Origin: Hedera helix
Taxonomy: Eukaryota; Streptophyta; Magnoliopsida; Apiales; Araliaceae
Assembly (NCBI GenBank): GCA_947179155.2
Contig: OX359265.1
Coordinates: forward strand, 60,173,754-60,237,753
Direction: 5' to 3'
Length of the DNA stretch: 64,000 nt
Under the pieces are notes generated by a model. That model did not search any database. It saw only the letters and a program-made list of their open reading frames with translations, and was not told where the DNA came from. Position 1 is the first letter of the stretch, and the number at the start of each line of letters is the position of its first letter. Shown here piece by piece: positions 38,534 to 50,179 of this stretch. The translations under genes were made by a program, and so were the position numbers.

Positions 38534-40075
38534 GTTCAGGTTATATTCAATTAAACCAGATTATTTTTATGAGGATTCCCCTAAAACTAACGTGAATTTG
38601 ATGAAGAAATAGTGAGATAAGAAGAGCAGAAAATTGACTTGTGGACTTGAAATTGGTAAGTTGTTTTTCCTGTTTTAAGGGGATGTTTTTTCATTGATTG
38701 AAAAATATTTTACTTTGAAGCTTCAAACACCAAAAAAAAAACATGGGATAACTTTTATCGGAAAAAGTTTCCCTTAAATTAAACGAGTCTACATAAAGGA
38801 ATTGATATGTAGGTTTGAGGATTATAATGTATGTACGGTCGAGCAGAGTGATTAAACAACTTTCTCGATGACCTGAGCTTTTCGTTTTTAATTACATTTG
38901 TATTATTTATTTATTTATTTCTTCCTATGAAACAAAAGCTTTTTGCACGGATGTTTTTGTTCGTAATACTCCAAACTTGTTGTCCCGTCCATTTGTATAT
39001 TGCTCGTCTTTTTTTTTTTTTTTTTTTTTTTCTTGTAAGCGCATGAGGTCTATGCATGTATATACATAAATATTTACGATATTTTATTTATATGAATAAT
39101 AAATAAATTTTATATTCACCTGAGTAAGAAAAAATATTAATTTTTCTTTATAAAAATAATAATTCCCTTTTCTTAATAAACCCACTTGAGTAATGCATAG
39201 TTTCTTAAGGTCCTCATTTTTCACTTTTGTTTTTCTCATGTACCAGTCGGGATTTAAGAAAGTAAAGAGTTCATTTAGTGAAGTAGTATTGTCTTGTGAA
39301 TGGATTCTTTTATGAATCGAGCTGTTGTAAAAATAATTATAATATAAAATATAATGAGTTTAAAATCACTTTTGAATTAATTTGATTAAAAAATTTGGCG
39401 TCAAAATATCTAAAAATGCTTTTTTTTCTTGCAATATAAAATGATTTTTTAAAAGGGTAAAAAAAATGATAAATGAGACTCGTGTCCATCATCAAATCAA
39501 GAAAGTTGAGAAAAGTAAAACAAAATGACTAACCTCCGATATTGACTGATAAATTGATCAAACTAATTTATCACTTATTTTTTTTTAGAAAGTGTTCGAT
39601 TATAATTTATTATTAAATTTATAAGTTAAAAATAATAAATAATAATTTGTTATTTAAAAAAAAATTTATAAATCATTTTTTTTAAGTTGATCAATTTAAA
39701 TAAAATAATAAAAATGTTTTTTTTTATTTTTAATATTCTTTTTATTAAATAATATTTTAATAATTTTTATATTTTATTTAATTTATAAATTATTATTAAC
39801 TAAATATATTTATAATTATTATTTATAATTCTTAATTTATAAATAAATATAATGTCAAATATTTTTATTTATAAATTTATTAAAATTTTAATTTATAAAT
39901 ATATTAAAATTTTAAATTAAAAAAAATAAATTATTCCCGAACGGAGCCTAAAGGAAGGAGACGAATTCCTCGAGACTCTCACCACCCATTTGCAGTTCCT
40001 TCCTCTGAAAACCCAAACTGCGAAATTCATTTTCTCCTATATTTCCTTTCTGTATTTCTCTCCCTCTAAGATAAG

Positions 40076-43000
40076 ATGAAGGTAGCCTTGGTGAGATCCA
40101 TACAAGCATCTCTGAGAAGAGGCACTACCGCTGCCTCATCATCATCTCACATCCTTTGCCGCAATTTCTCATCTGAGTGTGCACCCGACCGTAAAGTTGC
40201 CGTCTTGGGAGCCGCCGGCGGGATCGGACAGCCGCTCGCCCTGCTCATGAAGCTCAACCCTCTCGTCTCTCAGCTTGCTCTATATGATATTGCCGGCACC
40301 CCCGGTGTCGCTGCCGACGTCAGCCATATCAACACCAGATCTGAGGTATTCTTTTATAGGGTTACGTACAATTTCCTGTTTGGTTAAGTTGAATTTGTTT
40401 ATGTAATTGATTTTTTTTGTTTTTAGATTCTCTTTTTCTTTTGAACTTTTCCCAGAAGATTCAGTAATCAGCGACTACCCTGTTTACTGCCAGTGTCTTG
40501 GTCTCTATTACATTGGCTCAGTTAACGTTGGCTCAGTTAATTTTCAGGGTTTTCACTTCTGTTGCTCAGTTTAGGCTACGTGATTTATCATTTTCATTTA
40601 AACGTAAATAAATACCCTTTTAATTTATCTTGGTGAATTCGGAACATCAAAATTTTGATAGCTTAAATATGTTCACAAGACATGCTTAATTTGGGACTCC
40701 CTGAAAAGCAATAAGGACTCAGCGGAGGGGAGATTTTGTTATTTCAAGATTCCTTACTTGTTGGCTCTCTAGGGTTTCAGTTTATTTACTCATTTAAGTG
40801 GTTGCTTGTGTGCATAGGTTACTGGGTACATGGGGGAAGAGCAGCTTGGAAAGGCACTTGAGGGAAGTGATGTTGTCATTATTCCGGCTGGTGTGCCAAG
40901 AAAGCCTGGCATGACTCGTGATGATCTCTTCAACATCAATGCTGGCATTGTCAAAGGACTATGCACTGCAATTGCCAAGTATTGCCCTCATGTGTGTGCC
41001 TTTCTTCCAACACCATTCTTGCTGCTGGTTTTAGTTCTTGAGTTTCTTTGTGAGCTTGAGGAATCTGTGTTTTTTGCCTGGCCCTTTCTAATTTGCACTT
41101 AAAATTTTGTGAAATTCAGGCAATTGTCAATATGATAAGCAACCCTGTCAATTCTACAGTCCCGATTGCTTCTGAGGTTTTCAAGAAGGCCGGGACATAT
41201 GATGAGAAGAAACTGTTTGGTGTGACTACACTTGATGTGGTTAGGGCTAAGACTTTCTATGCTGGAAAGGCCAATGTTAATGTTGCAGGTATCCTCGCTA
41301 CTTGCGTAACAGTAATTCCTAATCGTTTATTTGCTGAATTCTGTAACTGTAATGATGGAATGGTTAACTTTACACTGTATTCTTTCTCCAGAGGTCGATG
41401 TGCCTGTTGTGGGTGGTCATGCTGGCATAACCATTCTCCCGCTGTTTTCACAAGTATTGTCGTCAATTTATATTTATTTCTGCATTTATTAAATTTGGCT
41501 TGTGGAGCTACTTATCTGTGTATAAGTTGTTTTTATTTATTAGTGTGTTTTAATGTCAATAGGCCACACCAAAAGCTAATAACTTGTCTGATGAAGTAAT
41601 AAAGGCTCTCACAAAGCGTACACAAGAGGGTGGGACAGAAGTTGTGGAAGCGAAGGCTGGAAAGGGCTCTGCTACACTCTCTATGGCGTAAGTGTATATG
41701 GATTCTATATTTACTTGTTCATTTAACAGTCATCAGTAAGTTATATTTAATGATGTGTCTTGATTTGAATATTTTGCGCACATAATAGTGTAAAGATGCT
41801 TCCAGGTGATAGACTTCTCAAAAATAGCTTATGTTACTAGAAGCTTAATTAAATTGTTTTGACTCGGTATTAAAGGTTTATTGAAGACCTGCAATTCTAG
41901 GAATTTATGTGCAGCAGCCATAAACTGAACTTTTAAGGGTTTCAGTAAGAGCAAAAGACATTTTAGCATGTAATTTGATGTTCTCGTAAAACAAGAAATT
42001 CGACTAGCCATAGGTTAATCCACTATGCATTATTTAGGTAGTGTTGGTTGCTTTAATATTCATCAGCTCCTTTGTCATGGACATACTACTTGCTTCTATG
42101 TTGAACAACTGAAAATTATTCTTTGAATGCGAAGATACTTGCAATTTCTGTTTTTTGTTCCATATAATTCTTATTGCATGTGAAATGGTGTGTTTCTTAT
42201 TGGTTTTCTGCAGTTATGCTGGAGCGCTATTTGCTGATGCTTGTTTGAAAGGACTTAATGGAGTTCCAGATGTGGTCGAATGTTCATTTGTGCAGTCCAG
42301 CATTACTGAACTACCTTTTTTTGCATCTAAGGTACTCAACCTCAGTTTAACCTTTCTATATTATTCTAACTGCGACCATGAACACTTATTTTCTGTAAAG
42401 GTGGAAGTTATTGAGGGGTTATATCATATTTTGTTAAATGAAATGCTTGATTGCTGACATTATCTGAATGTTTGTGGTTGACTGGGGAACATATCTTGTC
42501 ATCTTTGTTTTTGTTCAAGGCATTGATCAAGTATTTGTATGTAATATAAACTTAAGCACATGATTTACAATTGACTCATTACCATTACACTTGTATGCAA
42601 GCTCAACTTTGGACCATAATCAAGCTTCTTACAATGCGGAGCCATTTCTGAGATCCTTACCTAGAAAAACTGTTTCTTTTTTATTCACTTTCATTGTCCC
42701 AAGTTGAACTTCGAGTAATGAAAATAAGATAAAATGCATTACTGATATAAATTTCTACTCATAGTTGGGTAATCAAGTCATTAGGCATCACACTTTGATT
42801 GATTTCCTTGCTGGACACAGAAGGTGATGTTCCGGTCTAAAGTTTATTTTATTTACTATCTCCTATTTTTATTCAAATTTGATGCAGGATGCAAGAGGGT
42901 AACTAATGAATTCCTTAATATGAATGCTATGATCGGGTGATGCCTGACTTGTGCATTTTAAGTACTGATAACTTAAACTGTAGTCTTAAATAATTAAATT

Positions 43001-43527
43001 TGTAAACATTCCCAGTGGAATAGGTGGTTTTATATATTATGCACATCAACTTGGTTGAATAGTTTTATATTACTTAAAGATGTTGAACAAGTCTTCTAAG
43101 TCTCTGTGCTTGATAATTTGTTGTATACATTTAAACCCACAATGCTTATTGAGTGCTTGGGATTAAAACCTGTCTGGTGCTATCTGTTGATAAGATCACT
43201 TTTTCCTACAAATAAGAAACTTAAACAAGCATGCTTCAACAGATGTGTATATGCTCTACCAGGCTCATTGATATGATTGTGCCTCAGAGTAAATTTTTAG
43301 TGGCAGAAATATGTTCAGTTATGGTTTTTTCTTCTTGTGATTAGGAAGTGAGTATTTAATATGGTCACTATCTATGCATGCTGCAGTTGAGGCTCGGGAA
43401 GAATGGTGTGGAAGAAGTTCTAGGGTTGGGTCCACTTTCAGACTATGAAAAGCAAGGATTGGAAGCTCTCATACCCGAACTGAAAAGCTCTATTGAGAAG
43501 GGAATTAAATTTGCCAACCAGAATTAA
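40076..43527 (+). CDS. mMDH: Malate dehydrogenase, mitochondrial
   Basis: Seven exons: 40076-40345, 40818-40991, 41120-41288, 41392-41453, 41563-41687, 42214-42331 and 43387-43527. All are GT-AG and in phase, giving 352 aa. The enzyme interconverts malate and oxaloacetate with NAD in the TCA cycle and in redox shuttling from the matrix. The first 35 residues are basic and rich in Ser/Ala/Arg (VRSIQASLRRGTTAASSSSH), a typical mitochondrial presequence, with cleavage likely near RNFSSE. The mature part has the NAD-binding loop GAAGGIG (45-51), substrate arginines in PRKPGMTRDDLF (118 and 124), ISNPVNS (154-160), TTLDVVRA and the catalytic histidine in VVGGHAG (214). All key residues are intact. 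The protein ends SSIEKGIKFANQN. Confidence 0.96.
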
Positions 43528-45249
43528 ATGAATCCTGCAAAGCTGCTGATGGGCTGTCTGCACTAATAAATGAATCTCCCAATTTTGTATTTGTTTAGCC
43601 ACTGTTGTATTTTGTTACTCGAGTGTGTTGCTCACAAGAGGCGTTGGATTTAGCTGTTCCAGTAAAGTAGGCGTAAGATATGGTCATAAAACTTTAGTTA
43701 ATAATTCCTGGTGATATGATGATGCATTTCACCATGAACTATAAAACTCATAATTGGCATCACGGTCTAATGATATTATCCAATTGATATGTATAATTTT
43801 TTTTTTTTTAACTAAATATAACCATTATGGAACTGTTGAGATGGTAACACGCCCATTTTTTCAACCCCGGTGAGAAAAACAATCAAGGGTATTCTCCTGT
43901 GTTATGTCCTGTTGTTTAGTTTTATTATTGTGATGGGAGTAATGTTCAAGTTTTTATTTGGAACAATACAAGCATCTATTCAGGTTGAATATGGAGACAA
44001 TGAATTGGGAGTTTTGTTTTGTTGTTGCTGCAGTAATCTTAATGCTTTTGGACGATATTTGTTTGTAAGGATTATAATTTTAGGATTATATATTTATGGA
44101 TTATAATTTTAAGACTATTAATTTTAAAATTAAATAATTCTAGTCATATGTTTGTTTTTAGTGGTATTATTATTAATAGAATAACTTAAAATAATTTCAT
44201 ATTATGTTTGTTTTGTTTAGAATTATTTAAAGGAATGGATAAAAGGTTACTGTTTGTATTATTATATTCTGACCATTAATAACAAAGAGATCATATTTTC
44301 AATAGTTTAAGAATAGAATATGATAAATAAGTTATTTTAAATAATGATAAAAGTTAATTCTGTTTACAAATTTTTGGATATGATATTAAGTAGTTTTCCT
44401 TTTTAAGTCATTTTATTATCTTGGGATTAATATTAATAGCTCTAAGTCTAATTTTTAAAACAAATAAAAAATTTGAAATTAATAATCTAATTTCAAGTAT
44501 TATTATCATGTTTGGAGTTCTGCTCTTGCTGTAGTATCATATTTCACTTTATAGTATCAGTCACCGTGTTGCCTATGTAATATTTTTTTCTGCATCTGAA
44601 TAGTTTTAATCTGCTCACGTGGTTATGGAAAATGATGTTACATGATATTATGCAATCTGAAAGATGATCGATTCTAAGAGGATCGATCATACTCCAGCAT
44701 GAGCGGGGTTTTTAGATAATGGCCTATACTAGGAAGATGAACAACAAATGTTTACGAGGGACCTATCTGTCTGTCGCCTCAGTTGCCGGAATTAGGTGCA
44801 AGGGTGGAGCTAAGGTACCACTATTACTTTTTGGAGTTGGTACATCCTGTAGACAGACTAGTGTAACATCATCCTAGTTTCTTACAATTCCTCAGACTTT
44901 GTATTTCGAGCAATAGAAATAGAATCCAGTAGATATAATAGTTGACGCACAGAATACATCAGTAAAAAGCACGTCAGAAAATGACTGGGTTTCATTCCAA
45001 GTTTTAAGGCAAGGAAAGATGGCACTTTATCCCCTTGGTGTACTTCCGCTGCAAATAACATAACCTCACGTGGCAACATTATCCAACATGGGAGATTCCT
45101 ATTTGCACTGTGTCTCATAGCTCCATCATTGATAGGGATTTTTCCCTTCTCTACTACACTCACCCATTACATGTCTCCCTCTAATACATCCGGATGCAAC
45201 TACGTTTTAAAAAGAAAGCACTCAACTTTCCCTTCTACCGATATACAAC
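43528..45249. other. Intergenic, no supported gene
   Basis: The mMDH 3' UTR is followed by A/T-rich DNA (44050-44500) with short runs of GGATTATAATTTTA. Near 44663 there is a small perfect-looking palindrome (GATGATCGATTC, GGATCGATCAT). A 93-codon minus frame at 44882-45163 starts only at GTG, so it is not called. Confidence 0.45.
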
Positions 45250-45330
45250 TCACAAACATAAGAGAGACAGAATAAAAAGTAGAAATAGAAACCCAACTTC
45301 TAGAGCAGTGGTGATGGATTGTGGTGACAT
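45250..45330 (-). CDS. Short ORF behind a TATA box, possible 26-aa membrane peptide
   Basis: The first ATG on the minus strand after the TATA-like sequence at 45419-45431 opens a 26-codon frame, beginning MSPQSITTALEVG, followed by a strongly hydrophobic tail (FLFLLFILSLLCL). No family is recognised. It could be a tiny membrane peptide, the upstream ORF of a longer transcript, or chance. Confidence 0.2.
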   Translation of the reverse strand: MSPQSITTALEVGFLFLLFILSLLCL

Positions 45331-45418
45331 TGTGCAGTTATGGAGAGTGAAACAGAGACTGCGCCAAGGAGGGAAAATGACAGCAGAGAAGAATGCGGGG
45401 TAGTAGGTCAAAAGGCCA

Positions 45419-45507
45419 TTATATATATAAAGAATGTCTTTTCGAATTACATTAGGAAATATATTTCAGAATCCTAACTGTTGACCCTATCTAACTGTTG
45501 ACCCTAT
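45419..45507 (-). promoter_or_regulatory. Candidate promoter with TATA box and duplicated W-box
   Basis: On the minus strand CTTTATATATATAA (45419-45432) is a good TATA box. Behind it (45474-45507) the 17-bp unit CTAACTGTTGACCCTAT is repeated perfectly in tandem, each copy carrying the WRKY-binding core TTGACC. What is transcribed is uncertain. Confidence 0.35.
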
Positions 45508-46089
45508 AGGGCAAGTCAAGTGCATTTACCTTTAAGGTAATAAAAAACAAAAGAAACACCTGTGCCTATTCAGACTAAATTCTAGAAATAACAGAAAAGT
45601 ATGTAAATAATACAAATCCAGGACACTGCAAGAACTGTATATACTGTCATTACTTTGGTTTGACAACTAGTAACAAGATACATGCAAGAAAAATGTAAAT
45701 GCAATCATTACACCTGAAACTACTCTGATCCTGCCATTTTATGATCCAACTACTTCAAACTACTCTACAATTGGTTGCCCTTTCTCGAGCAGAACACAAA
45801 CTGTGATTCAATTTCATAATTAAAATCTAGGAGTTTCACATAACTAAAACTGGTACCAATTCTTGGCAATTTACATCTGCTACACAAAGGAGTCCCATTA
45901 CCACCATCTGGTCGAGAATATCATACACATTGCTTCTAACGAAAGGAGCCACCTTAAAAAATAGATCAACAAGTTTGAAAGTGATGGCTAGGTAGAGGAG
46001 TTCCATGTTATACACCCTTCAAAACTTCAAATGAAAGTGAAACTATTCTCTAACCAGAAAATAATGCACCTGGAGGTTGCCCATACATA

Positions 46090-46165
46090 ACCCCTCATAT
46101 TAAGAAGCAGAGGCTGAAGCATTTAAGAGATCACCAAGAGCCACTGTTGTTCCACACCCTCATAG
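46090..46165 (-). other. Possible spliced terminal exon, minus strand
   Basis: GATTTTGCAG ending at 46166 is a good acceptor on the minus strand. The sequence after it is of balanced composition and in one frame reads TTVALGDLLNASASAS and a stop. It could be a 3'-UTR exon of the GTE gene, spliced over about 4 kb, or the last exon of an unseen gene. Confidence 0.25.
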
Positions 46166-46252
46166 CTGCAAAATCAAAGAGAGACATTAATAATATTCCG
46201 ATTTATCATATCCCAACTAAACATAATAGTAAGCATAATATTTAAGGGACTA

Positions 46253-46478
46253 AGGGTACGTTCAGTTACCACCGTTTGTGATAGTAGCGTTTAGTGCGTT
46301 TGGACGTCCAAATGCATCACACCAATTTTGGTGTGTTGCGTTTGAGCCCCCAAACTCGGCGTTTGTGAGTTAAAATAAGCTGCATTTGAAATACAAATTT
46401 TGTAGACGAACAAGATTCACATTTGGACCACCTTTAAACGCACCAAACGCCCTATAAGCTGGTAAACGAATAAGCATT
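46253..46478. mobile_element. MITE, probably hAT-like
   Basis: The start (GGGTACGTTCAGTTACCACC...AGTGCGTTTGGACGTCCAAA) pairs with the complement of the end (TTCGTTTACCAGCTT...GGTGCGTTTAAAGGTGGTCC). The length is about 225 bp. The exact ends and target duplication are not clear. Confidence 0.55.
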
Positions 46479-47428
46479 TACTATATATGTGCAACAACCT
46501 TTTATTGGTATATCAATAGCTAATTACACTAGTGACAAAATCAATATCGTGAAAAGCTGATATTCATCTGACATAATCTATCCCCTACCAAATTGAATAA
46601 TACAAGAAAATATGTAAAAGGGAAATCCTTGCTCTACAATAAATTTAACCATTTAACGCCTTCTATGTGCATTTTAGGCAATCTAGGAAATTCATTATTT
46701 CAAGCGATTATAATCTTCTAGACACATGCTTAGAAATGAAAGAGAAGTCAGTCTTATGACAAAGACGAGGAATTATAACAAAGATAATGTATCTGAAATT
46801 ATAGTTGGTGGTTGGCTTAAATCAAAAACTCCTGATTGGTGATCGATTTCAATCAGCCATGCAAAGTGAACTCCCAAATCATTTTATGGATGCAGCAAAA
46901 TCAAGCATAAAGGCAGCCTTCATCACCTAACTAGAAATGTCAGCAATCTTGAAAATTATATCTTCACTAACACCGGAAACTAATCTTAAACATGGAATCC
47001 AAGAATAAGTTCTAGCTAAATGAACCGCTGTAAATCATACTTGACAACAAATCACGTGCAGTTAAACTTCAAGGGGAAACATACAACATTAATGTCAAAC
47101 TCCATAACATGACACAATATCATAGTTTATGAAGGCAAGACCTTTCTTTCAGAGCGTGTAAAATTCTGATATGACAGTTTCCTCCCAAGAAAATGGCATA
47201 TAAGTAGATTATAAAATACCTAAAAAGAAATGTGGAATACAGACTTTTATCTGTAAAAATAATGTGCAACACAAAATCTGTTGTCCCATTTCTAGTACTT
47301 CATTGAAAGGATCCTTCCTTTTTCTCCTTCCTCTCCCAGGGACATTTTAAGATGCTGTAGACTATAATCTTAATCAAAATGGATTCAACATCTTAAATAA
47401 CAGCCTTATAGAGCCAAAAAAAAATTCG

Positions 47429-47769
47429 TGTTATGGAATGATGTGGAGTGAGGAAGAAGATCAAAAGATTGATTCATTATTACTTTATGTTATTATTTAG
47501 ATATAAATTGCTGTAATTATTTATATACTAGTAGTAGATAATTATTAGGAAGCAGACAATTATTAGATATTGTTTCCTTTTTATATTAAGGTCTTTACTT
47601 GGTAACTAAATCGTAGGTTTCCTATATAAAGAGTTGTATTCTTAATGTTTTCCAGATTATGAATTGATTGGAGTAAAACTTTGTGCCTTTATGTACGCTT
47701 CTCTACCGATTCTTTGCGGAAAAAGGTTTTCTTATTCTTTCTTTCCATCTTGCATCTAGTCCTATATCA
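47429..47769 (+). mobile_element. Short LTR-like element (copia-type solo LTR), tentative
   Basis: It runs from TGTTATGGAATGATGTGG to CTAGTCCTATATCA, with TG...CA ends, a TATA-like TCCTATATAAAGAG at 47618-47631 and the 3' segment of a typical small copia LTR. The flanking 5-mers do not match, so the borders are provisional. Its last 49 bp recur at 48232 through the tandem duplication described below. Confidence 0.45.
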
Positions 47770-48873
47770 ATAAAATTTAGGATTTCAAAAGAAGGTACAA
47801 TTCTACCTCTAGCTCAGTAATCAAACAGTTCATAACGATGGAATTAAACCAAGGTCTGCATGTTTGGGTAGAAGTTGCCTAAATAAAGCTCGTTATCAAA
47901 CTAGAGTTACTAAATACTCTTATTGACCTAACAAATTGTGTTTCGGTACTTCCACTACCAAATATTATACTCTTATCAAACTAGCGTTAGTAAATATTAT
48001 TATTGACCTAACAAACTGCGTTTTGGTACTTTCACTACCAAACATTATACTCTTACATCAAATTTATACTATTTGAAACGGCGAAACGAACACGCTCCTA
48101 GGCCTAGGGTAACACTGACATAATAATTTACATGGGACCCCAATGGACAAATATGTCAATAAATTCTAAGCAATTAATTTTCTTGCACACATGTTCTCCT
48201 AGAAACTTACTAGATACATACATTATAGAACAAAAGGTTTTCTTATTCTTTCTTTCCATCTTGCATCTTGTCCTACATCATTGAAATTTAGGATTTCAAA
48301 AGAAGGTACAATTCTACCTCTAGTTCAGTAATCAAACAAACAGTTCATTACAGTGAAATTAAACCAAATGCTGCATGTTTGGTTAGAAGTTGCCCAAATA
48401 AAGATTAGGTTATCAAACTAGAGTTACTAAATACTCTTACTGACCTAACAAACTGCGTTTCGATACCTCCAGTACCAACCATTATACTTGCATTCCAAAA
48501 CTCTCAATTTAGAAACCCAAATATTTCTTTAGTTTCTTCCTCTAATTGCACAAATATCAATATTCTAACTTAGTATTCGATACTCAAACATCAAATTTAT
48601 ACTATTTGAAATTTAGCTATTGCATTTAGAATATAAGAGAATTCCTAACTATAAATATTCATATAAAACTATCCTAAAATACCATGTCTTACCCTAAGTA
48701 GCACACTGTGTTCCACCAACCGATACGGCTAGACGAACGCGTTCCTAGGGTAAAATTTACTTGATATTTTACGCGTAGACCTCAATGGACAAATAAGTCA
48801 ATAAATTCTAAGCAATTAATTTTCCTGCACACATGTTATCCTAGAAACTTACTAGATAAATACATTATAGAAC
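47721..48873. repeat. Segmental tandem duplication of about 0.5-0.64 kb
   Basis: Unit A (47721-48231) and unit B (48232-48873) both begin AAAAGGTTTTCTTATTCTTT and end CATTATAGAAC. They share long blocks such as AGGATTTCAAAAGAAGGTAC and AAATTCTAAGCAATTAATTT. Unit B keeps about 200 bp absent from A. Unit A carries an additional 80-bp tandem duplication (47893-47972 and 47973-48052). Confidence 0.75.
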
Positions 48874-50179
48874 GACTTACCAAAAGTTCTTAATTATTCC
48901 ATAGCTTCATTACTGAAAATTTTCGTTTCAATGCAGCACTAGCTGCATGATATCTAGCACACTTTTGTTGAGCGCTTAATTATTTCTTTTCTCGTTCCTT
49001 TTTTTCTTGAGTGATAAGTCACTTCTCTTTGAGCACTTAATAGATTTAACAAGCAATCCCTTTGTCAATAAATCTTTTAGTTCAAAGGGTAAGCAAACAA
49101 CCACATTCAATTGGAGTGACCTCATCTCAGCAATCAACAAGGAGTGACCTCATCTCAGCAATCAACACATGTTCTTCACATCAACAATAATGGTTCCATG
49201 AATAAAAAATACATTAGAAATATTGGGCCTCCCAAATCAACCTCATATTTTGAAACATATCTTAACTCACCAATAGCAAAATTGAAAAGAAATGGTCATC
49301 ATAAGCTTACAAGTTTTAACTATTTCAAGAAGTTAATTATGATGCCTTCGGATTTGTTATAAAATGTTACAGGCTAATACGATCCTTCAATAAATACAAT
49401 GCAACTGCAGTCTGTACATCAATTGATCATCAGATTTGGTAAAATTAATAGGATCAAGTGTATAATTGCAATAGACTGGCCAAAACATATATCCAATTTG
49501 ATTTGGATTTGGGCAACAAGTGTGCTCTAAATATGGGACACAATTCACCAATAATCAGGAGAGCAATCAAAATACAATTAGCAATCTCTTTCAAAATGGT
49601 AGAGAATTTGAGTCCGCAAGGATCAAAACATTAACAAACTGAATTCATCACATCACCAACTCATTTCAAACAAAAGAGAACTTTGGATTTAGTAAGTTCA
49701 TTGTATTCCCATATCAGATTAAAGTCAAAAAATTCTTCTTCCGACCATTAAAAGGTGATATTTTGCTATTGTACAGAGAGGAAATAAAGCCAGTTATATT
49801 TTGACAGCTCAAATCTTTATGAATAAACTTCCAATAATACCCACACATTATTTTGTGTCATTGTAAAGGTATGCATGAAAGTGGTAATTTAGTGGACCAC
49901 CAGCCATCAAAATACAAAGTTTTGCTTATCAACAAGTGACATTCATTTAGGGATACAAATAGCAGGCAAAGTACTCTTTGAGAGATGTAAAGAGTATTAC
50001 ACAGGCCAAATTGAAACCCAACCGAACATGGGAGGAGGATGCTGGTGCAACCACTAAAACTTGTGCACTAAAGCAACATACTCCAAAATATGAAAGGTAA
50101 AATTAACCAACATCGTGTAAGAGACCAATAAACAAATAAATCATTCACAAAGCATTGTTCCTACCTAAATCTACTCCCT
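48874..50179. other. Gene-poor DNA downstream of the GTE gene
   Basis: No conserved coding sequence is recognised. A 72-codon plus frame at 49144-49362 resembles nothing known. A 28-bp perfect tandem duplication (GGAGTGACCTCATCTCAGCA..., copies at 49113 and 49141) is present. If 46165 is the GTE 3' exon, this region is intronic. Confidence 0.4.

Larger units (their letters stand above)
37417..40075. other. Intergenic between IPT9 and malate dehydrogenase
   Basis: The IPT9 3' UTR lies in roughly the first 200-400 bases. The rest includes G runs near 37682 and 38254, a (CT)n tract and a long T run at 39009-39031. The last 60 bases before 40076 are CT-rich leader of the mMDH gene. Confidence 0.5.

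Noticed and set aside
44661..44690. Short palindrome GATGATCGATTC / GGATCGATCAT
   Set aside because: A stem of about 12 bp is expected by chance in 64 kb and has no supporting context.
44882..45163. 93-codon minus-strand open frame
   Set aside because: Only a GTG start is available and no family match is apparent.
49144..49362. 72-codon plus-strand open frame as a gene
   Set aside because: It starts inside a 28-bp tandem duplication and has no recognisable motif or promoter.
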